Below are positions 8,514 to 16,807 of a DNA stretch of 64,000 nucleotides, in pieces. The notes under the pieces were generated by a model. That model made no database searches. It saw nothing but the letters and a program-made list of their open reading frames with translations, and was not told where the DNA came from. Source of the stretch: Pacificimonas sp963710205 (GTDB lineage Bacteria; Pseudomonadota; Alphaproteobacteria; Sphingomonadales; Sphingomonadaceae); contig CAVPZG010000004.1 in assembly GCA_963710205.1 (NCBI GenBank), positions 62,001-126,000 on the forward strand, in the 5' to 3' direction. A program made the translations under genes and the position numbers. Within the stretch, counting starts at the first letter, position 1. Each line of letters begins with the position of its first letter.

Positions 8514-9263
8514 ATGACTACAGGCAGAATCATACTGGTGGGCGCTGGCCCGGGCGATGCGGATCTGCTCACCGTCAAGGCGGTTCGGGCACTCGAACGC
8601 GCCGACGTCGTGGTGCATGACGGGTTGGTGTCGGCGGACGTGCTGGCGCTGGCGAATGCGAATGCGCGGCTGATCTCTGTGGCGAAGCGCCGCGCGCGGC
8701 ACACGCTGCCGCAGGAAGAAATCGGCCTGCTGCTGGTGCGCGAGGCCCAGGCCGGGCAGGTCGTTGTCAGGTTGAAGGGCGGAGATCCGTTCGTCTTCGG
8801 ACGCGGCGGCGAGGAAGTCGAGGCGGCCAATCTTGCCGGTGTACCGGTCGAGATCATTCCCGGCATATCGTCCGCGCTGGGCGCGGCGGCGGCGGCGGCA
8901 ATGCCGTTGACGCACCGCGACCACGCCTCGACCGTCAGTTTCGTGGCGGGGCAGTGCAAGGGGCTGAGCGATCAGGACTGGGCGGGACTTGCGGGTAAGG
9001 GGCGTACGCTGGTCATCTTCATGGGCGTCGCCACATCGGCGGCGATTTCCGAGAAACTGATGCACGACGGCCTGTCGCCCGACACGCCGGTCGCCATCAT
9101 TGAGAGAGCGACGCTGCCCACCATGCGCGTTTTGCGCTCCTTGCTGGCGGACCTGCCGGAACTGGTTGCGCGCGAGGCCGTCCAGAGTCCCGCGCTGATT
9201 GTCGTCGGCGACGTGGCGCGGCTGGGCGTGAAAACGGAAATTCTGATGGAGACGATGGCGTGA
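8514..9263 (+). CDS. cobA: uroporphyrinogen-III C-methyltransferase (SUMT)
   Basis: The enzyme uses two S-adenosylmethionines to methylate uroporphyrinogen III at C2 and C7, giving precorrin-2 for siroheme. The 249-residue protein shows the family motifs VGAGPGDADLLTVKA near the N-terminus, VVRLKGGDPFVFGRGGEE, PGISSALGAAAAA, PLTHRDHAS and the C-terminal PALIVVGDVARL. The ATG at 8514 was chosen because MTTGRIILVGAGPG is the normal start; the frame is open 13 codons further up from a TTG. It is the first gene of the sulfate-assimilation operon and overlaps the next by GTGA. Confidence 0.93.
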   Translation: MTTGRIILVGAGPGDADLLTVKAVRALERADVVVHDGLVSADVLALANANARLISVAKRRARHTLPQEEIGLLLVREAQAGQVVVRLKGGDPFVFGRGGEEVEAANLAGVPVEIIPGISSALGAAAAAAMPLTHRDHASTVSFVAGQCKGLSDQDWAGLAGKGRTLVIFMGVATSAAISEKLMHDGLSPDTPVAIIERATLPTMRVLRSLLADLPELVAREAVQSPALIVVGDVARLGVKTEILMETMA

Positions 9264-9544
9264 TCATCCTGACCGGAAACGATTTACCCACAGGCGACGT
9301 GGTCTGGTGGGATGGGAAGGGCTGGTCGCGGCATCTGTCCGATGCTGTCGACGCCGGCACGGAGGCCGAGACTATATTGGCGCGCGAAGAGGCGGCGCGC
9401 CGCGTCAACGCCGCCTATGAAATCGAGGGCGAGATGACGGACGAGGGTCCGCGTCCCGTTCACATAAAGGACCGCGTGCGCGGGCGGGGGCCGACCGTGC
9501 GCCCCGACCTTGGCGTGCAGGCGCAGAAGAAGGCTGGGGCTTAG
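9260..9544 (+). CDS. DUF2849 domain-containing protein
   Basis: A 94-residue soluble protein with GDVVWWDGKGWS near the start, an alpha-helical middle rich in Ala and Glu, and GPRPVHIKDRVRGRGPTVRPDL at the end (split by eye as two conserved blocks). This is the DUF2849 family, which occurs with cysI in alphaproteobacteria and has no proven activity. The start is GTG, overlapping the cobA stop (GTGA), so expression is probably coupled. The next gene starts five bases after its stop. Confidence 0.85.
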   Translation: MIILTGNDLPTGDVVWWDGKGWSRHLSDAVDAGTEAETILAREEAARRVNAAYEIEGEMTDEGPRPVHIKDRVRGRGPTVRPDLGVQAQKKAGA

Positions 9545-9548
9545 GATC

Positions 9549-11172
<1,624 letters not shown>

Positions 11173-11180
<8 letters not shown>

Positions 11181-11574
11181 GCGGCAAGCCATATTTCCTG
11201 AGGGGCGGCAGGATATCTACGAGCGTCACGGCTATTCCGCCGCGATCCGGTCGGGCGATTTCCTGTTTGTGTCGGGCCAGGTCGGCAGCGGTGAGGACGG
11301 CAAGCCCGTCGGCAACGCGCCGGTGCAGTATCGCAAGGCCTTCCAGAATCTGGCTGCGGTGCTGAAGGCGGCGGGCTGTACCGTGGACGACATCGTCGAC
11401 ATCACCAGCTTCCATGTCGATTTCGAAGAGCACATGAAGACGTTTGCCGATGCGAAATCCGAAGTGTTCGGTGCCCCGCCCTACCCGAACTGGACGGCGA
11501 TCGGTGTCAGTTCGCTTGGCGGGTTCCTGTTCGAGATCAAGGTCATCGCACGCATTCCAGGAGAGACCCTATGA
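11173..11574 (+). CDS. Rid family (RidA/YjgF-like) protein within the sulfate operon
   Basis: A 133-residue Rid-fold protein: GDFLFVSGQVG, YRKAFQNLAAVLKAAG, VDITSFHVDF and the C-terminal FEIKVIARIP are the standard strands and helices. RidA proper hydrolyses reactive enamines and imines using an Arg near the C-terminus. Here the equivalent loop reads PPYPNWTAIGVS, with no Arg, so canonical deaminase activity is doubtful and it belongs to another Rid subgroup. The start overlaps the cysI stop and its own stop overlaps the DUF934 start (ATGA), so it is made with the operon. Confidence 0.85.
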
Positions 11575-11996
11575 GTAGCTGGCCCCGCTATCGCGACGAT
11601 GCGCCCGTGAATTCGCCGGCCGTCACGCTGGAGGCATTTCTGGAACAGCCGGATGCGGTGGCCGTGCGGATCGAACCGGGCGCGGATGTGCGTGAACTCA
11701 TCCCGCACCTCGATCGCGTAAAACTGGTGGAAGTCGGTTTTCCCGTCTTTGGCGACGGGCGCGGTTATTCCGCCGCGCGCATCCTGCGTGAAGAGGGGTA
11801 TGCGGGCGAACTGCGCGCGGAGGGCGATGTTCTCCTCGATCAGATCGCCTTCATGCGGCGCTGCGGTTTCGACAGTTTCGTGCCTGCCGAACCCATCGAA
11901 GCGGCCCGCGCCGAGGCTGCCATCGGTCACTGGCCGGACGTTTACCAGCCTGCCGCCGACACGCGGACGCCGATCTGGGCTAAGCGGCATGGCTGA
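11571..11996 (+). CDS. DUF934 domain-containing protein (sulfite-reductase associated)
   Basis: This 141-residue protein has the DUF934 block VEVGFPVFGDGRGYSAARIL followed by GELRAEGDVLLDQI and FMRRCGFDSF. DUF934 proteins are found next to cysI in alpha- and betaproteobacteria and are thought to help electron supply to or assembly of sulfite reductase; that role is not shown here. It overlaps the preceding gene by ATGA and the following cysH start by eight bases, so the genes are tightly coupled. Confidence 0.88.
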   Translation: MSSWPRYRDDAPVNSPAVTLEAFLEQPDAVAVRIEPGADVRELIPHLDRVKLVEVGFPVFGDGRGYSAARILREEGYAGELRAEGDVLLDQIAFMRRCGFDSFVPAEPIEAARAEAAIGHWPDVYQPAADTRTPIWAKRHG

Positions 11997-12750
11997 GGCC
12001 GCACTGGCTGGCCGGAAGAGCGACCGCATCGATATCGGTTATACCGATGCCGATGCGGCGGCGCTCAATTCGGAGCTGGCGCATCTCGATACGCAGGCAT
12101 TTCTCGATGTGCTTCTGTCGGAAATTGCGCCGGGCGAGATCGCGGTCGTGTCGTCATTTGGCGCGGAGTCAGCGGCGCTGCTGCATCTGGTCGCTCAGGT
12201 CGATCCGAACACGCCCGTCATCTTTCTGGAAACGGGAAAGCACTTTCCTGAAACGCTGGCCTATCGCGATGACTTGCAGAAGCGGCTTGGACTCACCGAT
12301 CTGCGCTCGGTCGAACCAGATCCTGCCGATCTGCTGGCGAAAGACGACAAGGGCCTGCGCTGGTCATACGACCCGGATGGCTGCTGCGAGCTGCGCAAGG
12401 TGAAACCGCTGGCGCGCGCCATGGCGGGCTTTGGCGGTTCGATTACCGGGCGCAAGGCGTTCCAGGCGGAAACCCGCGCCGCACTGCCGCGCGTGGAAGC
12501 GGAAAATGGCCGCCTGAAAATCAATCCCATCATCGATTGGTCGGCGGACGATTTGAATGCCTATTTCGAAGCGCACGATCTGCCGCGCCATCCACTGCTG
12601 GCCGCGGGATATCCGTCGATCGGCTGCGCGCCGTGCACATCCAAGGTGAAGCCCGGCGAAGATCCCCGGTCTGGGCGCTGGCGCGGCTGGGACAAGACCG
12701 AGTGCGGCATTCATGTGGACGGCGATGTGAGTGAATTGCCGAGCTTCTGA
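11989..12750 (+). CDS. cysH: phosphoadenylyl/adenylyl-sulfate reductase
   Basis: The enzyme reduces APS or PAPS to sulfite with thioredoxin. The 253-residue protein has the nucleotide-binding SSFGAESAALLHLV and FLETGKHF. The four cluster cysteines are in DGCCELRKVKP and GCAPCTSKVKPGEDPRSGRW (quoted in part). The redox Cys is in KTECGIH near the C-terminus. The CC/CxxC pair indicates a [4Fe-4S] enzyme, typical of APS-using reductases; choice of substrate is inferred. The ATG at 11989 lies inside the DUF934 end. No cysD/cysN/cysC genes are in this window. Confidence 0.93.
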   Translation: MAEAALAGRKSDRIDIGYTDADAAALNSELAHLDTQAFLDVLLSEIAPGEIAVVSSFGAESAALLHLVAQVDPNTPVIFLETGKHFPETLAYRDDLQKRLGLTDLRSVEPDPADLLAKDDKGLRWSYDPDGCCELRKVKPLARAMAGFGGSITGRKAFQAETRAALPRVEAENGRLKINPIIDWSADDLNAYFEAHDLPRHPLLAAGYPSIGCAPCTSKVKPGEDPRSGRWRGWDKTECGIHVDGDVSELPSF

Positions 12751-12752
12751 CC

Positions 12753-13523
12753 ATGCAGGCGCTGCCAATCTTTGTGAAGCTGGACGGCGTGCCCGTCCTG
12801 CTGCGCGGCGGCGGCGAAGGCGCGGACCCGAAACGCAGGCTGCTGGAAGCTGCGGGGGCCATCATCGTCGACATGCCGACGCCCGATACGCGCATTGCCG
12901 TCCTTGCCATCGATGACGCCGAAGAGGCGGCGCGGGAAGCCGCGCGCTGGCGGGATGCGGGCCTGATCGTAAACGTGGTCGACAAGCCGGCGCTCTGCGA
13001 TTTCAGCTTTCCGGCGATTGTCGATCGCGCGCCTGTGACCATCGCGATCGGGACGGGAGGCGCATCGGCGACTCTGGCGAAAACGCTGCGCGAACGGCTG
13101 GAGGCGCTGCTGCCGGACGGCCTGGGGGCGACGGCGGACGCCGTAAGGGCCGCGCGCGCGGACGTGAATATCAGGATTGACGGCAGCGCCGGTCGTCGCG
13201 CCTTCTGGGATGCGCTGATGGCACCCGGCGCGGCGCTCGATCCCTTGGGCGATGTCGCCGACCCCGGGCAGGCAATCCGGGACGCATTGGCGAATGCGGG
13301 TGATGTCCGCTCGTCACGGCATGAAATCCGGCCCGGCCTGACAGATCCGGACGACCTGACCCTGCGCGACCTGCGCGCGCTGTCGCAGGCCGACCTCGTG
13401 CTGGTGGAAGCGGGCGCGTGCGAGGCGATCGCGGACCGGGCCCGCCGCGATGCGGAGCGCGGGACCTACCGCGCGGGAGTGCCGCTTCCGGCCGAGGGCA
13501 GGATCGTGATCCTGCGCGCCTAG
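12753..13523 (+). CDS. siroheme synthase (precorrin-2 dehydrogenase domain) with degenerate SUMT tail
   Basis: Residues 1 to about 115 match the Met8p/CysG N-terminal domain, which oxidises precorrin-2 and may insert iron: IFVKLDGVPVLLRGGGE (NAD-binding), VNVVDKPALCDFSFPAIVDR and TIAIGTGGASATLAKTLRER. A dimerisation helix bundle follows. Residues about 205-256 (DPDDLTLRDLRALSQADLVL, then ARRDAERG) resemble only the first strands of a SUMT domain, the domain fused in full-length CysG. This protein therefore looks like a shortened CysG whose methyltransferase half has decayed, while the separate cobA supplies that step. It starts three bases after cysH. Confidence 0.83.
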   Translation: MQALPIFVKLDGVPVLLRGGGEGADPKRRLLEAAGAIIVDMPTPDTRIAVLAIDDAEEAAREAARWRDAGLIVNVVDKPALCDFSFPAIVDRAPVTIAIGTGGASATLAKTLRERLEALLPDGLGATADAVRAARADVNIRIDGSAGRRAFWDALMAPGAALDPLGDVADPGQAIRDALANAGDVRSSRHEIRPGLTDPDDLTLRDLRALSQADLVLVEAGACEAIADRARRDAERGTYRAGVPLPAEGRIVILRA

Positions 13524-15181
13524 GCGGCCTTTGCCTGTTTCGCCCAGTCGATGAACGCGCTTTCCTCCATGGGACGCGCGATGCCGTAGCCCTGGATGAT
13601 ATCGCAGCCCATGACCGTCAGGATATCGCGCTGGATGTCCGTTTCGACCCCCTCGCCGACACTGACATAGCCAAGGCCCTGCACCAGACTGATGATCGCC
13701 TGCACGATGGTGCGCGACGTGGCCGACTGACCGATGTCGGCGATCAGGGAACGGTCGATCTTCACCTTGTCGATGGGCAGGGTTTTCAGCCGGGCAAGGT
13801 TGGAATAGCCCGTCCCGAAATCATCGACGGCGATGGTCATGCCAAGCGCCCGCAGATGTCGCAGTTTCGGCGCGATGTCGCAGTCGTCGGCCATCACCAG
13901 CGATTCGGTGATCTCCACTTCGATTCGCGAGGGATCAAGCCCGGTGCGCGCGATGACAGCATCGACATAGGGCAGGAACCGCAGCGATTCGATCTGCTGC
14001 ATGGACACATTGATCGACAGCTTGAATGTGTTGCCGACCTCGTTCAGCCGCGGCAGCATGGCGATGGCCTCCTCGAACACCCAGCTGCCCACCTGCTTGA
14101 TGATGCCCGTCTGTTCAGCGATGTCTATGAACGCGCCGGGCATCAGCAGGCCACGCTGTGGATGGTTCCAACGGATCAGCGCCTCGGCGGCGATCATTTC
14201 GCCCGTTCTGCAGCTGACCTGCGGTTGCAGATACAAGGTGAATTCCTCCGCCTGCGCCGCGCCGCGCAGACAGGTCTCGATATCCAGCCGTTCGCGGGCA
14301 TCCTCATGCATGCTTGGTTCGAAGACCTGGGCCTGATTGCGGCCTGCGGCCTTTGCCCGGTACATGGCCGTGTCGGCATTCCGCATCAGCGTGTCGAAAT
14401 CACCGCCATCCTGCGGCGCGCGGCAAATGCCGATGCTGGCGCCGATGGTCAGCCGATGTTCGGCAATGCGAAAGGGTTTTTTGAGGGCGGTCAGGATGCG
14501 CTCCGCAACGGCGTCCGCGGCAGCAACGCCCTGGGGGCCGGGCAGCAAGATCGTGAATTCGTCGCCTGCCTGCCGCGCGAGAACCGCGCCGTCCTGCCGC
14601 AGCAGGCCCGATACGCGCCGGGCAAAGGCCCGCAGCAGCTCGTCGCCCATGGCATGCCCCAGACTGTCATTGACCGCCTTGAACTGGTCGAGGTCGAGGA
14701 ACAGAAGGGCACAGCTTGCCTTGCTGTTTTCCGTTGGCAGACTGCCCGCCATCAGTTCGACGAAATGCTTGCGGTTTGGAAGGCCCGTGACCGGGTCGGT
14801 CAGCGCCGCTCCCGCCATCGCCCTGTAGGATGACCGGATACGGTTGACGGCGCGGTCGATCGCCTCCGTGACTTCGGGCAGGGTCCGGCGCGTGCGCTCG
14901 GTAAAGCGCGGCGGCGCCATGCGCTGCGTAGCCTGCTGTACCGTGTTTTCTATTTCGGAAATGGCGGTTGTAACCGGCAGGATCAGGTGCGCGACCGAGG
15001 CCTGGGCACCCAGCGCCAGGATGATGCCGGTAATGCCGACGGCGACGACGAAGGCCCAGGCGGGCAGCGAAACGGGCAGCCAGAATGAAATCGCGCAGGC
15101 CAGCGCGGTAACGGCAACCAGCAGCAGCGCCTGCACCGAGAGCAGGCGAACGGCTAGTCTGCGGGCGAGTTTGCTGACCAA
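13520..15181 (-). CDS. membrane-bound GGDEF-EAL protein (c-di-GMP turnover)
   Basis: A 553-residue protein. Two hydrophobic segments lie at about residues 13-33 and 40-62, then a linker, a GGDEF domain and an EAL domain. The GGDEF signature is AGDEF (LARQAGDEFTILL), a variant sometimes still active. The EAL signature is intact (AAEALIRW), with ITES, DDFGTGYSN and IDRSLI, so c-di-GMP phosphodiesterase activity is likely. The start is a TTG at 15181 with GGAAAG upstream; no nearby ATG exists. It converges with the siroheme synthase gene, overlapping by four bases. Confidence 0.88.
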   Translation of the reverse strand: MVSKLARRLAVRLLSVQALLLVAVTALACAISFWLPVSLPAWAFVVAVGITGIILALGAQASVAHLILPVTTAISEIENTVQQATQRMAPPRFTERTRRTLPEVTEAIDRAVNRIRSSYRAMAGAALTDPVTGLPNRKHFVELMAGSLPTENSKASCALLFLDLDQFKAVNDSLGHAMGDELLRAFARRVSGLLRQDGAVLARQAGDEFTILLPGPQGVAAADAVAERILTALKKPFRIAEHRLTIGASIGICRAPQDGGDFDTLMRNADTAMYRAKAAGRNQAQVFEPSMHEDARERLDIETCLRGAAQAEEFTLYLQPQVSCRTGEMIAAEALIRWNHPQRGLLMPGAFIDIAEQTGIIKQVGSWVFEEAIAMLPRLNEVGNTFKLSINVSMQQIESLRFLPYVDAVIARTGLDPSRIEVEITESLVMADDCDIAPKLRHLRALGMTIAVDDFGTGYSNLARLKTLPIDKVKIDRSLIADIGQSATSRTIVQAIISLVQGLGYVSVGEGVETDIQRDILTVMGCDIIQGYGIARPMEESAFIDWAKQAKAA

Positions 15182-15294
15182 GACTTTTGGCTTTCCGACG
15201 TAAAAGGGGGCGAATGTTGCAGATGCTGTGAACCCACGTCAGTAAAGATGGGGTTTAGCATGTCGGAAAATTCGGTGTTTCGGGGAAATGGTCA

Positions 15295-16485
15295 ATGACA
15301 GGAAGCGTCAATATGGACCCGAATGACCGACCGGAAGCCCCCGACCTCGATCCGCCCGTCGCCGGCATCAAGGCCGGTGAGGAGACATTGCAGCTGCTGC
15401 CGGATGGTCCGGCGGGATTTGAGGCACTGATTGCCCTGATCGATGGCGCGAAGACGGATCTGAGGGTGCTCTACTACACCTTTTCCAACGACGAGAGCGG
15501 CACGAAGGTGCTGGAGCGGCTGGTTGCGGCGCAGAAACGCGGCGTGACCGTGGCGCTGATCGTCGATGATTTCGGCAGTCTGGAAACGCCGGATGACTTC
15601 TTTGACCCGCTCATGGATTGCGGCGGCAGATTCTGCGAGTTCCAGCCCGCCATGTGGAAGGCCTATCTGCTCAGGAACCACCAGAAGATGACCATTGCCG
15701 ATGGGGAACGCGCGATTGTCGGCAGTTTCAACGTGGCCGACGAGCATCTGCAGGAAGGCGGCGCGGACAGTTTCAGGGACATGGGCGTCCAGATCGAAGG
15801 TCCGGCGGCGGCGCGGCTTGCGGCCTATTACGACCGCCTGGAAGACTGGATGCGTTCCGACAAGATCCGCATCCGCGACCTCCGCGATATCCTGGATGAC
15901 GCGCATGAACCGGACGGCCCGGTGCGCTGGGTGATTGGCGGGCCATCGCGCGGCCGCAATCACTATCTGCACCAGATCGAGCATGAATTCATGAATGCGG
16001 ACGGCATCGACATGATCATGGCCTATTTTTCGCCGACGCGGCGCATTCTGGCCGCTGTGCGCCGCATCGCCCGCGACGGGCAGCTGCGGTTGATTTCGGC
16101 GGGAAAAACCGATGTGAAGATGTCCCGCGCCGCTGCCTGGCATACCTATAGCAAGCTATTGAAAGCCGGGGCTGAAATATATGAATATCAGCCGTCCCGC
16201 CTGCATACGAAGCTGATCGTGACGACGGATGCCGTCTATATCGGTTCCGGCAATTTCGACGTCCGCAGCCTGTATGTGAACCTTGAGATCATGCTGCGCG
16301 TGGAACGGGAAGCGTTCCGCAAGGAGGTCTGCAAGCTGTTCGAAGGCGAACTGGCGCAGTCCGAGCGGATCACGTCGCAAACGGTGAGGGCGGAAAGCCA
16401 ATGGTATAATCGCCTGAGATGGCGGCTTTCCTACATCGTCATGGCGAGTGTGGACCGGTTCCTGTCGCGCTGGCTGGCGCGATAG
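15295..16485 (+). CDS. phospholipase D-like / cardiolipin synthase family protein
   Basis: A 396-residue protein with two HKD motifs: NHQKMTIAD (His129, Lys131, Asp136) with VGSFN after it, and LHTKLIVTTD (His304, Lys306, Asp311) with GSGNFD after it. These form the single active site of PLD-superfamily phosphatidyltransferases such as cardiolipin synthase, which act on membrane phospholipids. There is no N-terminal membrane span; the C-terminus (WYNRLRWRLSYIVMASVDRF) looks membrane-interacting. An ATG six codons downstream is an alternative start. A stem-loop with a T run follows the stop. Confidence 0.83.
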   Translation: MTGSVNMDPNDRPEAPDLDPPVAGIKAGEETLQLLPDGPAGFEALIALIDGAKTDLRVLYYTFSNDESGTKVLERLVAAQKRGVTVALIVDDFGSLETPDDFFDPLMDCGGRFCEFQPAMWKAYLLRNHQKMTIADGERAIVGSFNVADEHLQEGGADSFRDMGVQIEGPAAARLAAYYDRLEDWMRSDKIRIRDLRDILDDAHEPDGPVRWVIGGPSRGRNHYLHQIEHEFMNADGIDMIMAYFSPTRRILAAVRRIARDGQLRLISAGKTDVKMSRAAAWHTYSKLLKAGAEIYEYQPSRLHTKLIVTTDAVYIGSGNFDVRSLYVNLEIMLRVEREAFRKEVCKLFEGELAQSERITSQTVRAESQWYNRLRWRLSYIVMASVDRFLSRWLAR

Positions 16486-16507
16486 CCTGAGGCCCGCTTC
16501 GCTGGCG

Positions 16508-16534
16508 GCGAGGGCAGGTCCCCTCGCGCGCTTT
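16508..16534 (+). terminator. Rho-independent terminator after the PLD-family gene
   Basis: GCGAGGG (16508-16514) pairs with CCCTCGC (16521-16527) around a six-base loop, and a short T run (16532-16535) follows on the plus strand. Confidence 0.6.
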
Positions 16535-16535
16535 T

Positions 16536-16796
16536 CTAACTTTCGTAGAACGGCTCGACTTCACCCTTCAGCTTGATGGTCATGGGATTGCCCTTGCGGT
16601 CGCGGCTGTTCCCGGCGGCGACCTTGATCCACCCCTCCGACACGCAATATTCCTCGACATTATGCTTCTCGACGCCGTTGAAGCGGATGCCGATACCGCG
16701 CTGCAGATGCTCGGGCTCATAATGTTCATGACCGGGGTTCACCGAAAGACGATCGGGCGGTGTGTCGGTGATTTCGGCTTTGGTCTCTTCTGACAT
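16536..16796 (-). CDS. DUF3297 family protein
   Basis: An 86-residue soluble protein with DRLSVNPGHEHYEPEHLQRG, then IGIRFNGVEKHNVEEYC and IKVAAGNSRDRKG, the standard DUF3297 sequence. The function is unknown. The ATG at 16796 (MSEETKAE) is preceded by AGGAG at a good distance. That ribosome-binding site lies directly behind the polA stop codon (11 bases between genes), so the two are very probably one operon. A TTG two codons upstream also reads in frame but lacks the ribosome-binding site spacing. Confidence 0.87.
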   Translation of the reverse strand: MSEETKAEITDTPPDRLSVNPGHEHYEPEHLQRGIGIRFNGVEKHNVEEYCVSEGWIKVAAGNSRDRKGNPMTIKLKGEVEPFYES

Positions 16797-16807
16797 TTTC
16801 AACTCCT

